64,000 nucleotides of DNA. Source: JBECKX01 sp964468475 (GTDB lineage Bacteria; Zixibacteria; MSB-5A5; CAIYYT01). The stretch is taken from assembly GCA_964468475.1 (NCBI GenBank), contig CAYXUL010000007.1:1-64000 (forward strand), in the 5' to 3' direction. The translations under genes were made by a program, and so were the position numbers. Below the pieces are notes generated by a model. It searched no databases. It was not told where the DNA came from and saw only the letters and a list, made by a program, of their open reading frames with translations. This document shows, one piece after another, positions 19,009-27,291 of the stretch; position 1 is the stretch's first letter; each line of letters opens with the position of its first letter.

Positions 19009-19307
19009 GGCGTCTTCTATTGTCCGCGTCTTCTCCCGGAAGTTGCGCGCCAGATACATTTCTCAGCAAACGCAATTATCCCACGCCCCGCGCGATTGGG
19101 GGGTGGGTTTCATTAATGGTATCGGCGCCATTACAGCGCCTTAAAATCGCGTCAAAACGTAGTTTCGTCAAGAAATTTCGGGGAATGGCGACCATTCTTG
19201 CCGTTTTCACGGTTCATTACTTGCAAGTCCCGGTGCTAAGAAAGTTGTGCAGAACGGTCGATAATATCGTCAGGGGTGTATTCGCCGGCTGTATTGAGGT
19301 ATTACTG

Positions 19308-19739
19308 ATGTCGTTTCGCACTTTACTCTGGGTAGCTTTCATAGGGTTTATCGTGTTCGGGCTCTACCGCACCTTTCACACCGACACGTCGGACCCCAAC
19401 AAGGTTATTGAGCGATATCTCGCCAATTGGCAGGCAAACAATACTACCGGCATGTATCCTCTCCTTTCGCTGAGAGCCAAGAATGAACTGAAACGCCAGG
19501 ACGTCAACAACTACTCTGATTACTATTCTTACTTCGTTGACAAACGTAGCCAGCTAAGTAGTTATCAGATAGTTACTTCCGACATACGTGGCGGTGCCGG
19601 CCGCTACTGGGTGCAACTGAAGCTGCTCAATGACCTCGGTCAGGCCGTCTCACAAGATGCCACTATCTATTTGGTCTGGGAGCAGGACGGTTGGCGAGTG
19701 GATGGCTACGAGCACTCCGGGCAGACCGATCTGCCCTGA
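19308..19739 (+). CDS. Membrane-anchored NTF2-like small protein
   Basis: A 143-residue protein with an N-terminal membrane anchor (TLLWVAFIGFIVFGLY) and an exported domain beginning DPNKVIERYLANWQANNTTG. That layout resembles small NTF2-like (DUF4878-type) domains, which bind ligands or stabilise envelope complexes. I start it at the ATG seven bases after GAGGT; the open frame extends some 100 codons upstream but there covers the mfd promoter region and has no protein-like character. It is divergent from mfd and ends 29 bases before the convergent agmatinase gene. Specific function unknown. Confidence 0.72.
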   Translation: MSFRTLLWVAFIGFIVFGLYRTFHTDTSDPNKVIERYLANWQANNTTGMYPLLSLRAKNELKRQDVNNYSDYYSYFVDKRSQLSSYQIVTSDIRGGAGRYWVQLKLLNDLGQAVSQDATIYLVWEQDGWRVDGYEHSGQTDLP

Positions 19740-19768
19740 TCCTTCCACCTTAATCAGCTGATATCCAA

Positions 19769-20653
19769 TCAGATTATAGATGATTCTCGGTGCTTTGCCG
19801 CATCGTAAGCGATGATTTTATGCACTAACCGCGCCGCCACAAAGTCGGGCGCGTGCATATCCGCGATGGGTGCCAATTCCACGACGTCAAAACCTACCAA
19901 ATTGCACTTTTCAATAGACTTGTGCAGTAGTTCAAGAGTAGGGTACCAGAGCAATCCCCCCGGTTCCGGAGTGCCGGTGGCAGGCATAATCGAGGGATCG
20001 AGGCCGTCGACATCGAAAGTTATGTAGAGATTGCCGGAAAGCTCCGCCAGCACCCGCTCGACCCAGTCACTATTCTGCTCTACAAATGTGGCTGGGAATA
20101 TCGACACCTGATTGGCTTCGATATATTCATGTTCCTCGACAGAGTAATTGCGGATGCCAACGCTGACCGTCTTTTTCGTCTTGTCGCGGATTCGGCGCAT
20201 CACGGCCGCATGAGAATATTTCTCCCCGAGATAGCCATCACGCATGTCAGCATGCGCATCGATTTGTAAAACTGTCAAATCAGGAAATTTCTCAAGGCAG
20301 GCAACCACCGGACCGTAAGACACCGAATGTTCCCCGCCGATAACGCAGGGAATGTGCCCATGCCCGAGCACACGCACCACTTCCTCGCGCAGAATTTCCC
20401 CCTGGGCTTCCGGCCCACTGTGAGTTATCTCCGCCGGGGCAGCGGTATAGATGCCGAGCTTGTACGGTTCGAAGCCGAGTTCTTCGTCAAATAACTCGAC
20501 CTCCTGCGAAGCCGCCAGGATCGCGATCGGCCCAAATTCGGCGCCGTGACCATAAGTTACGGTGACCTCGTACGGTACCGGCAAAATGTAGTAGCGGGCG
20601 TTATCGCGCTCCGACTCCGGGCCGGTTATGCCGAGGAAATTGTAGCGTCCCAT
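19769..20653 (-). CDS. speB: Agmatinase / ureohydrolase
   Basis: A 294-residue ureohydrolase with the binuclear Mn-binding motifs GGEHSVSYG, DAHADMRDGY and FDVDGLDPSIMPATGTPEPGG. Overall it looks like agmatinase, hydrolysing agmatine to putrescine and urea, though arginase and guanidinobutyrase share the motifs and specificity rests on loops I cannot resolve. A strong SD (GAGGGAG) precedes the ATG. Two genes upstream on the same strand lies a LOR/SDH enzyme of a family tied to ornithine or arginine catabolism, so a shared arginine route is possible. Confidence 0.92.
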   Translation of the reverse strand: MGRYNFLGITGPESERDNARYYILPVPYEVTVTYGHGAEFGPIAILAASQEVELFDEELGFEPYKLGIYTAAPAEITHSGPEAQGEILREEVVRVLGHGHIPCVIGGEHSVSYGPVVACLEKFPDLTVLQIDAHADMRDGYLGEKYSHAAVMRRIRDKTKKTVSVGIRNYSVEEHEYIEANQVSIFPATFVEQNSDWVERVLAELSGNLYITFDVDGLDPSIMPATGTPEPGGLLWYPTLELLHKSIEKCNLVGFDVVELAPIADMHAPDFVAARLVHKIIAYDAAKHRESSII

Positions 20654-20751
20654 ACTCCCTCTATCGGATGCTTTGCACAGCCTCTTACACGCTAGATGAT
20701 AGAGAAGAGCAAATCGCTACACAAGTTCAAATCTCCCTTAGGCCCGGAGCT

Positions 20752-22452
20752 TTATTTCTTTCGTTGAATCTCCGCGCGATGGTTGTTCTCGTAGTCAATC
20801 CCCATTTCCTCTGACAGCCCGTACGCTTCCGGGTGCATGTACTTGCCCTGCTGATTCGGGCGTTTAGCCTTCTCGACTGTCAGAGGATGAGCGCGGGCAT
20901 AAGGATCATCTCGCAATGCCTGTATCTGCCACGAGACTTTGAGACCCGCTTTGCCTCCAGCGATTTCAAAACTGCCGTCGGAAATTTCCTGAGCCACATA
21001 TACTGGCGCGTAGCCGCCGACGCAGGTTAGTTGATAGCGAAAGTCCTTGTTGGCTGCCTGAAACCAGTCGGGCAGCTCGATGGTCGCCTCGCCGGATTCG
21101 TCGAGAACAACATTTCCGCTGTAAGCTTCCAGCATTTCCGGGGATTCAACCGCATTCTGAACCAGGAACTTGTTCTCCGGATCAAGCGGGTGATCGATAA
21201 CTATCTTGTTCGCTGGTGAAGAAACGGTGCCCGAGACGTATACATCCCCCGAGAAATAGCCGGCCCAGTTCTCGCCAGAATTGCTTGATGCGCTGCCATA
21301 AACCCCGACTCCGTCGCCGCCGTTAGACGCAGCCTGGGCAAAGACACCAAATCCGCCACCGGCGTTGTTAATTGCTGTGCATTCAGCTCCGTAGCCAATT
21401 GCACCGTTGCCCTGTGACAGGCAAATAGCGCCGTCTCCATACTCAGCGCTGCTGTCCGCTCGGCAATAGACCCCGACGCCACTGGAGATACTTTGCCTGG
21501 CAATACCTCTGAGCCCTTCGGCGTCAGAGGCAAAGTTTGAAACGCCATATACGCCGATTCCGTTTTGTCCGTACCAAACCTCCCCGTAAACACCTTCACC
21601 GACGCCAGCCGTCAGGCCCGGGGTTGCCGAGTAGCATAGTCCGTGCACTCCGATGCGAGAGTCGCCATCCGTGAATGCTTCGGCCCTCAAGCCTTCGGCA
21701 GGCGCGCCATTAAAGCTGCCGGTTGATAGTCCAACGGCCAGTAAGTCGAGACAGCGAATCATACCCTTTCCCGAATTTGCAATATAGGAGTGAAGTCCGG
21801 CTCTCGTCGATGTAGTATTATAACTCCGGGTGATGTCCACCACTCGATGCGGGTCTGGCGCCTGATCGATTCCTATTTCTATGCCAGTGCTGTCAACTCT
21901 CATCGTGTTGTCGCCAAACTTGACCGGCCCGTCGAATCTGTTGGTACCGGTGAAATCCTGATCGGCTGCCAGTACCGCATCTCCGACCCCGGCATCATCG
22001 ACACCATCGGCAAAGCCGGGAGGGATATTCTTGATGCCTGTCCACCTGGTCGAATCAGACTCCACGGCTCGAAATGCAAACGCCGTTGTAGTTATCTGCT
22101 GACGCGGCAACTGTTCAGGATTAGCTCCGATCTGGATCGAGAGATACCTCTCGCTGCTCTTGAATATGTCCGCCGTGATCGGATTCACCGAACCCAGAAG
22201 TACCGAGAACAACCCATCGGTAGTGGTCACATCCAGTTGTTCAGACCAGAGCGGACTCCCATTTGTTGGTGACTTGTAGATGGCAAAAGTGACCGAATAG
22301 GTACCGTCCGTAACGGGATTGCTGCCCGAATCCAGCAATCGCCCTTGATAATTGATGAGGGAAGGTGCCGTAGCGCTGGCAATCGCTGCGCCTGAGATTA
22401 CTGTGAAAAAGCAGAGTATGAGTGCCCTGCGTCCTTTTGGAGATGAAAACAT
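20752..22452 (-). CDS. Large secreted protein with fibre-like repeat region
   Basis: 566 residues. A signal peptide is followed by a block common in FCB secreted proteins (INYQGRLLDSGSNPVTDGTY, then FSVLLGSVNPI), about residues 30-125. The middle, residues 190-420, is Gly-rich with recurring short units (GVGVYG, GIGVYGVS, GVYGSASS) like trimeric fibre or tail-spike stalks. The C-terminal 140 residues (PLDPENKFLVQNAVESPEM, ELPDWFQAANKDFRYQLT, GGKAGLKVSWQ) form a conserved end domain seen in many bacteria without known function. Probably a surface appendage or adhesin. SD GGAGGC precedes the ATG. Confidence 0.75.
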   Translation of the reverse strand: MFSSPKGRRALILCFFTVISGAAIASATAPSLINYQGRLLDSGSNPVTDGTYSVTFAIYKSPTNGSPLWSEQLDVTTTDGLFSVLLGSVNPITADIFKSSERYLSIQIGANPEQLPRQQITTTAFAFRAVESDSTRWTGIKNIPPGFADGVDDAGVGDAVLAADQDFTGTNRFDGPVKFGDNTMRVDSTGIEIGIDQAPDPHRVVDITRSYNTTSTRAGLHSYIANSGKGMIRCLDLLAVGLSTGSFNGAPAEGLRAEAFTDGDSRIGVHGLCYSATPGLTAGVGEGVYGEVWYGQNGIGVYGVSNFASDAEGLRGIARQSISSGVGVYCRADSSAEYGDGAICLSQGNGAIGYGAECTAINNAGGGFGVFAQAASNGGDGVGVYGSASSNSGENWAGYFSGDVYVSGTVSSPANKIVIDHPLDPENKFLVQNAVESPEMLEAYSGNVVLDESGEATIELPDWFQAANKDFRYQLTCVGGYAPVYVAQEISDGSFEIAGGKAGLKVSWQIQALRDDPYARAHPLTVEKAKRPNQQGKYMHPEAYGLSEEMGIDYENNHRAEIQRKK

Positions 22453-22612
22453 GAAATGCCTCCAACGTACGTGAAGAAAATGGCTGTTTTTTTAAGCTGT
22501 CTTGAAAAATATCGACAAGAGCAGTATACGATAAAGCGCAGAATTTACAACTACAAAGGGCTCAATAGGCGCTATTTTAGCAGCCTCCAGTGGTACCACA
22601 TCGTCGCAAAGG

Positions 22613-23824
22613 CTATTTCAGGCATTCGGAAAGCAGGTGGCAGAAAAGGCCGACATCAGTCACGATTCCCAGCGCCTGCGCCGAGCCGCGATCTGCCAAT
22701 TTCGTTACAACTGAAGGATTTATGTCGACACAGATTGTCTTTACCGAGGAGGGCAGCATATTTCCGGTCGCGATCGAGTGGAGCATCGTTGAGAGCATCA
22801 GCACGATTTCGGCGCCTTTAATCTCTCGCGCGTATGCTTCCTGCGCCTGGTTCATGTCGGTAATCGTCTCCGGCAGGGGACCGTCATCTCTCAGCGAACC
22901 CGCCAGCACATAGGGGATCTTTTTCTTCACACATTCGTACATCACGCCCGACTTGAGAACTCCTTTGCTGACGGCAGCCTTGATGCCTCCGGCGAGATTG
23001 ATCTGATTGATCGCTCTCATATGGTTGCGGTGACCCTGGTCAACGGGTGTGCCGGCGCTGGTGTCGATGCCGAGCGAAGTGCCATATAGTGCATTTTCGA
23101 TATCGTGAACGGCCAGGGCATTTCCCGAAAGCAAAGCATCTACGAAACCCTTACGGATCAAAGTGCTCAGTGGCCCCACCGCGCCCGTGTGTACTACAAC
23201 GGGTCCCGCCACCACTACGAGTTTGCCGCTACGGTCCCTGATCAGTTCAGCGACTTGATCCACCGCCAGCGACACCTTTCTTTCGGAAGATACCTCATTA
23301 GACATGAAACCGAAGTTGCTGCGGCTGCGCTCCTTGAACTCAGGTCTCACCCGGATTCCGCTTAGACCGGTGACAATCTGATCTCCTTTTACGACATTGC
23401 GCAGCTTCTTGACCTCTGCGCCGGAACCGCGTACCACAATGACGCCATCCATTCGTTGATTTTTGACCCTGATCCAGCGGCCGTTAAGCCTTATTTCTGT
23501 GGCATGGTTGGTTGTTGAGTAGAAGTCGTCCGGTACGGAGGAGTTTTTTGGCGCTTTCTTGAGAGTAACAGTTTCTTCCGAGACAATGTAGCAGCCCTTG
23601 GCTGAGAGAAGATTCAGAATAAGGTCAAGCTTCTCGGCTGAGGGCGCCGAGATATTCAGCTGGGCGGTCGAGGTCTCGACATTGGTCTTGCCAATGCTGA
23701 AATCCTTAATCTCGAATCTGCCGCCGCCTTTGATAATGAGGTCGAACACTTCGGAGAGTATATCAGAATCGACGATATGCCCTTCGATTTGGACTTTGGC
23801 TTTCTTCACCCTGCTTCTGGTCAT
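22613..23824 (-). CDS. LOR/SDH-family (TIGR00300-type) NAD-binding enzyme
   Basis: 403 residues. The N-terminal half (VQIEGHIVDSDILSEVFDLI, FEIKDFSIGK) and C-terminal half (VVVAGPVVVHTGAVGPLSTL, GNALAVHDIENALYGTSLG, DQGHRNHMRAINQI) match the family called LOR/SDH bifunctional conserved region. In cyanobacterial AgrE/ArgZ this region is fused to an arginine dihydrolase and has ornithine cyclodeaminase activity; this protein lacks the dihydrolase part. By analogy it may convert ornithine to proline with NAD, but substrates for stand-alone bacterial members are not settled as far as I know. Near speB on the same strand. Confidence 0.8.
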   Translation of the reverse strand: MTRSRVKKAKVQIEGHIVDSDILSEVFDLIIKGGGRFEIKDFSIGKTNVETSTAQLNISAPSAEKLDLILNLLSAKGCYIVSEETVTLKKAPKNSSVPDDFYSTTNHATEIRLNGRWIRVKNQRMDGVIVVRGSGAEVKKLRNVVKGDQIVTGLSGIRVRPEFKERSRSNFGFMSNEVSSERKVSLAVDQVAELIRDRSGKLVVVAGPVVVHTGAVGPLSTLIRKGFVDALLSGNALAVHDIENALYGTSLGIDTSAGTPVDQGHRNHMRAINQINLAGGIKAAVSKGVLKSGVMYECVKKKIPYVLAGSLRDDGPLPETITDMNQAQEAYAREIKGAEIVLMLSTMLHSIATGNMLPSSVKTICVDINPSVVTKLADRGSAQALGIVTDVGLFCHLLSECLK

Positions 23825-23874
23825 ATTTGTTTTCCTTACAACGAGTTATCGGCATTAGCAGGCAGGCTTTTAGC

Positions 23875-23903
23875 TTGACACCTAATCAGGACGCCCGTAT
23901 ATT
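23875..23903 (+). promoter_or_regulatory. Consensus sigma-70-type promoter
   Basis: TTGACA, a 17-base spacer and TATATT lie in the divergent intergenic region. Transcription would start near 23910 and run into the small secreted protein gene, leaving an untranslated leader of about 180 bases, long enough to hold a control element. The leader shows no known riboswitch core that I could recognise. Confidence 0.75.
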
Positions 23904-24089
23904 AAAGTTGTGGGGAGAAGTCGGGACATCGGCACAATCAGGGCAGAAATAGCATTCTCTCCGCCTCACCGCCAATACAATTCATACCAAGCTTGTTGGC
24001 AAATGAAGACAAATAAACAAATGAATAACTATATAGATATGCGGGCATGAGGCCCCACTAATCCAAATCTAATGGACAGGAGAGACGCC

Positions 24090-24434
24090 ATGAACGGTAA
24101 GAAAACACTATGTATCGCAGCGGTCGTGCTGATGCTGCTCGTGTCTCTGACACCACTTGCGGCACGCAATACGCCTTTCCGGCCGCCGCAAAGCGACCCA
24201 AATTCGCATCCCTGGCAGGATGACAGTAATACCGATCCCAGTGTGCCGCAGTTGGATCTGGTAGTTAACTTTGGTGGATTTGTAATCACTTTTGACCTGC
24301 CCGGCTTCCTGGTCCCAACCAGTCTCAAGTCGAGTTCCAACACTACTCTGCAAAGTAATCCGACGATCCATCGTGCAAAGACGACCACTGACAGCCGTGG
24401 GATCAGAAGTATCGTAACTCCGAAAGGTTATTGA
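24090..24434 (+). CDS. Small secreted protein upstream of TPR regulator
   Basis: 114 residues starting at the ATG after AGGAGAG. A clear Sec signal (TLCIAAVVLMLLVSLTPLAA, cleavage near ARN) is followed by a Pro/Asn/Ser-rich mature part of about 85 residues, with one hydrophobic block (DLVVNFGGFVITFDLPGFLV) and a basic tail ending TPKGY. There are no cysteines in the mature part and no family I know. The stop lies two bases before the start of the TPR/AAA+ regulator, so the two are one transcription unit. It might be the ligand, target or sensor input of that regulator; this is inference. Confidence 0.72.
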   Translation: MNGKKTLCIAAVVLMLLVSLTPLAARNTPFRPPQSDPNSHPWQDDSNTDPSVPQLDLVVNFGGFVITFDLPGFLVPTSLKSSSNTTLQSNPTIHRAKTTTDSRGIRSIVTPKGY

Positions 24435-24436
24435 TA

Positions 24437-26638
24437 ATGAGCAAAGAATTCGCAAGTAACATACCTGCGATGCTCACTGAGATTCGTCGACTTAGCGACG
24501 CTGGTCAGCAGAGGGAAGCTCTGGAGCTGATCTCCGGGGTTGAAGCTGCCGGTAACCTTTCTGAGGATAACACTGACCACAGCCGTCTGCTCTCTCTCAA
24601 GAGCATTGCGCTATTTAGAGTCGCGGAATATGATTCGGCTCTCGAAATTGCACGCACGGCGTTGCAGGCTGTAATCGGCACATCTGAAAATGTGTTGATT
24701 GCGGAGCTGCAATCGACTTGCGCGCGCTGCCTGACTGAACTGGGTCAAACCCGAGACGCCGAACATTTCTATCGTGATCTGGTATCAACCTATCGACGAC
24801 TGGGTGATGCCGTTAACGTAATCCGTATCCTGAATCGCATATCTCGTATCCACTTTATTCGCGGTCATTTCGATCGCGCGGTCACGGTGCTGATCGAAGC
24901 GGAAGATCACGCTCGGCGTATCGAAGATGACAAGTGGAGAGCGATGATTCGGGGCAATCTTGGAACCATTTTCAATTTGACCGGCGAATTCAGCAAGGCT
25001 GTCGATTATCTGCGCGATTCAATAGCCTATAATCGACGTCTCAAGGCGGACTTGAACGTCTGCCGCGGGCAACTTTCACTTGCCTTCGCTTTCATGCACT
25101 TGAAGAAGTTTGAGGCTGCCGGGGAGGCTTTAGCTACAGCTGAAAGACTTGCTGCTGAGAACGAATATCGGCCTGAGCTGGCGATGTTGAATCAGTATCG
25201 CTCCCAGCTGTCGTTGTTGCAGGACAATCCCGTTCAGGCTCACCGTTTCGCTCAGCAGGCCAAGTCGCTGGCGACCGTGGGCAGTGCCGAAGACTGTCAG
25301 ATCAGCCGGCTCCTGGCCACTGCAGAGTTGCGCCTTGGCAATCTGGAAGAAGCCGGCCGACAGTGCCGCTACGCGCTAAACCTTGCGCGTGAAGTGGGTG
25401 AGACAATTGAGGAAGCTGCCTGCCTGCGTCTTAAGGCTGAACTGGCTCACCGGAATAACGCCGCTGAGCAGGTAGTCGATGAGTTGCTGGGCCGTTCCGT
25501 TGGCCTGCTGCAAGCCAGTGGCGCACAGTACGAACTGGCCCAAACCTGGTCGGTGCGAGCTCAGCTTGCTCCCGATCATAAAGCTTCGCGGGAATACGGC
25601 CGTCGCTGGTACGGTATCCTGGCTATGCTGGGTCTGACCGAACACCTGGCGTCGGCTGTTCACAACGGCAACGGAGGTGAAGCTGTCGCCGTCATTGGTG
25701 AGGATCCCGAATTTCGTAAAGTGGTTCGTGACGCCGATATCTGCTCCGAGAGTGACATTTCCGTGTTGCTGCTGGGACAGACTGGCGCCGGCAAGGATCA
25801 GATCTCCAAGTTTATTCACGAATCATCTCCTCGCAGCTCCGGTCCCTTCGTCGCGGTGAACTGCGGCGCGATTCCGCCGGAGCTGGCCGAGTCGGAATTC
25901 TTCGGCTATGAGAAGGGTGCTTTCACCAACGCCTCCGGAACCAAGAAAGGTCTGCTTGAGGTGGCGCGGGGAGGAACACTGTTCCTCAATGAAGTCGGGG
26001 AGTTGCCGCTTGGCTTGCAGGTTAAACTGCTCTCAGCTCTGGACGAGAAACAATTTTACCGACTCGGCGGGACAACTCCGCGCAGTGTTGATTTCCGCCT
26101 GATCGCGGCAACCAATGTCAACTTGTACGAAGCCGTCGCTGCGGGCAAGTTCCGGGCGGATCTGTTCTATCGCCTGAATGTAATGACAATCGATGTTCCT
26201 CGGCTGGCTGATCGCGGTGACGACGTCCTGTTGCTGTTGGAGCATTTCCTGTCACAGAGCGGGCTGAGCACGGCGACTATCTCGGGCTCATACCGTGAAC
26301 AGCTGCGTGCTGACTTACGCAGCTACAACTGGCCGGGTAATGTCCGTGAGCTGAAGAACTATGTTGATCTCTTCATCGTCACGGAGAAGCGGAATGTCAT
26401 GAATATCTGTCGCAGGCTTCAACAGAAGCTATCCGAAGCGAGGTCGGCAGCGCTGGCCCGGAATTTTGCCGCCGAGAAAGTTGATCTCAATAGAGAATTG
26501 GCGGAATTCGAGGAGAATTTGATCCGTCGTGCGCTGGAAATCTGTGATGGTGTCAAACGGCGCGCCGCCGATTATCTCGGTTTACCGGAATCGAGCCTGC
26601 GCTCTAAGATCAAGAAGTATCGTATCAGAGCGGCGTAG
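24437..26638 (+). CDS. TPR-AAA+-Fis transcriptional regulator (sigma-54 activator-like)
   Basis: 733 residues from the ATG nine bases after AAAGG. Residues 1-400 are a tetratricopeptide array (AEHFYRDLVSTYRRLGD, RGNLGTIFNLTGEFSKAVDY). Residues 420-660 are the AAA+ domain of bacterial enhancer-binding proteins: Walker A GQTGAGK 447-453, then LFYRLNVMTIDVPRL and YNWPGNVRELKNYV. A Fis-type helix-turn-helix closes the protein (VKRRAADYLGLPESSLRSKI). Two key motifs deviate: GAFTGA reads GAFTNA (494-499), and the Walker B Asp is Asn518 (LFLNE). There is no receiver or GAF domain, so the TPR part is the likely input. Confidence 0.92.
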   Translation: MSKEFASNIPAMLTEIRRLSDAGQQREALELISGVEAAGNLSEDNTDHSRLLSLKSIALFRVAEYDSALEIARTALQAVIGTSENVLIAELQSTCARCLTELGQTRDAEHFYRDLVSTYRRLGDAVNVIRILNRISRIHFIRGHFDRAVTVLIEAEDHARRIEDDKWRAMIRGNLGTIFNLTGEFSKAVDYLRDSIAYNRRLKADLNVCRGQLSLAFAFMHLKKFEAAGEALATAERLAAENEYRPELAMLNQYRSQLSLLQDNPVQAHRFAQQAKSLATVGSAEDCQISRLLATAELRLGNLEEAGRQCRYALNLAREVGETIEEAACLRLKAELAHRNNAAEQVVDELLGRSVGLLQASGAQYELAQTWSVRAQLAPDHKASREYGRRWYGILAMLGLTEHLASAVHNGNGGEAVAVIGEDPEFRKVVRDADICSESDISVLLLGQTGAGKDQISKFIHESSPRSSGPFVAVNCGAIPPELAESEFFGYEKGAFTNASGTKKGLLEVARGGTLFLNEVGELPLGLQVKLLSALDEKQFYRLGGTTPRSVDFRLIAATNVNLYEAVAAGKFRADLFYRLNVMTIDVPRLADRGDDVLLLLEHFLSQSGLSTATISGSYREQLRADLRSYNWPGNVRELKNYVDLFIVTEKRNVMNICRRLQQKLSEARSAALARNFAAEKVDLNRELAEFEENLIRRALEICDGVKRRAADYLGLPESSLRSKIKKYRIRAA

Positions 26639-26746
26639 TGACGCTGTCGCTGACTCAGCACGTCCCCTCTTCCGATGGCGCGTGAGAATTCGCTCGTTTT
26701 AAGTTATTAGCCTATAGTAACTTACGTAAATAGTGACGTCTCTCTG

Positions 26747-26789
26747 CCGGGTAGTTCGCGAATATTCGCGCACTACCCGGTTCTTTTTT
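26747..26789 (+). terminator. Rho-independent terminator after TPR regulator
   Basis: A nine-pair stem (CCGGGTAGT with ACTACCCGG) encloses a second, perfectly palindromic 14-mer (CGCGAATATTCGCG) and is followed by TTCTTTTTT. It lies 108 bases after the regulator stop and closes that transcription unit. Confidence 0.88.
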
Positions 26790-27186
26790 GGCATTTTCAA
26801 CTCGGGCCAATTGAATTTCAATAAATTTCAATAAGTCTAACTTGTTATTCATCAAAAACTTACGACCTAGGCTGTGCTTAGTTAATGGAACCCGGATCAG
26901 AGTTTGGCAGCACCTTTGCTATTACATCAAGTGTCGCAATGAAGTAGCGGCTGCTCCAATCTCGTTTGGTGCGTGGTACCATTGAACGAGGAGAGTAGGG
27001 TTGTGGGGAAATGAATCCGCCCGTGGTGCTCGGTCGGGCGGATTCGCAAAATTACATTCCAATCCGTTCTTGCTTCTTTCAGATCGGGTTCACTTCAAAC
27101 TTCCCGGCTGCCAAAGGAATGGCAGCCGGGTCGTTTTTGTAGTCTACTATCTTCGGTCGCACCTTGCAGGTTTGACAAAGCAGCCC
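26790..27186 (+). other. Gene-free segment with three hairpins, candidate structured RNA
   Basis: About 400 bases without a convincing gene. The first 80 bases are AT-rich with a direct repeat (AATTTCAATA twice). Three hairpins follow: CTCGTT...AACGAG with an inner TGGT/ACCA stem at 26961-26990; an 11-pair stem GAATCCGCCCG/CGGGCGGATTC at 27013-27045; and a ten-pair stem with a T-run at 27103-27137. The order, ending in a terminator on the plus strand, suggests a noncoding transcript, but I recognise no RNA family and no firm promoter. A short open frame beginning TTG near 27001 runs through the hairpins and was not accepted. Confidence 0.4.
27103..27137 (+). terminator. Strong intrinsic terminator of a gene-free segment
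   Basis: CCCGGCTGCC pairs with GGCAGCCGGG over an eight-base loop and is followed by TCGTTTTT on the plus strand. No coding gene ends directly upstream; the preceding unit already has its own terminator, so this one implies a separate transcript. Confidence 0.8.
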
Positions 27187-27222
27187 ACAAAAAAGCCCGT
27201 CTGTATAAAAACAGACGGGCTT
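27187..27222 (-). terminator. Intrinsic terminator of the secreted metalloprotease gene
   Basis: A perfect 12-pair stem (AAGCCCGTCTGT / ACAGACGGGCTT) with a six-base loop. Read on the minus strand it is followed by a run of six T, and it lies about 70 bases after the metalloprotease stop. Confidence 0.88.
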
Positions 27223-27291
27223 AATCCGAATTCGTTGATTACAAAAATCTACGATATCTCAATACTTGGATCTCCAAACTAGATCTCCAAA

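Noticed and set aside
18990..19307. Upstream part of the open frame of the small NTF2-like gene as coding
   Set aside because: It covers the mfd start and promoter region, lacks protein-like character, and a good SD-ATG plus a membrane anchor begins at 19308.
26790..27137. tmRNA, 6S RNA, RNase P RNA or SRP RNA as identity of the structured region
   Set aside because: None of the conserved cores (tag peptide frame with CCA end, 6S bubble, RNase P P4, SRP GGAA tetraloop domain) could be found.
27001..27282. A 93-codon open frame from TTG in the hairpin region
   Set aside because: It runs through two terminators and a strong hairpin, lacks an SD and has no protein-like composition.
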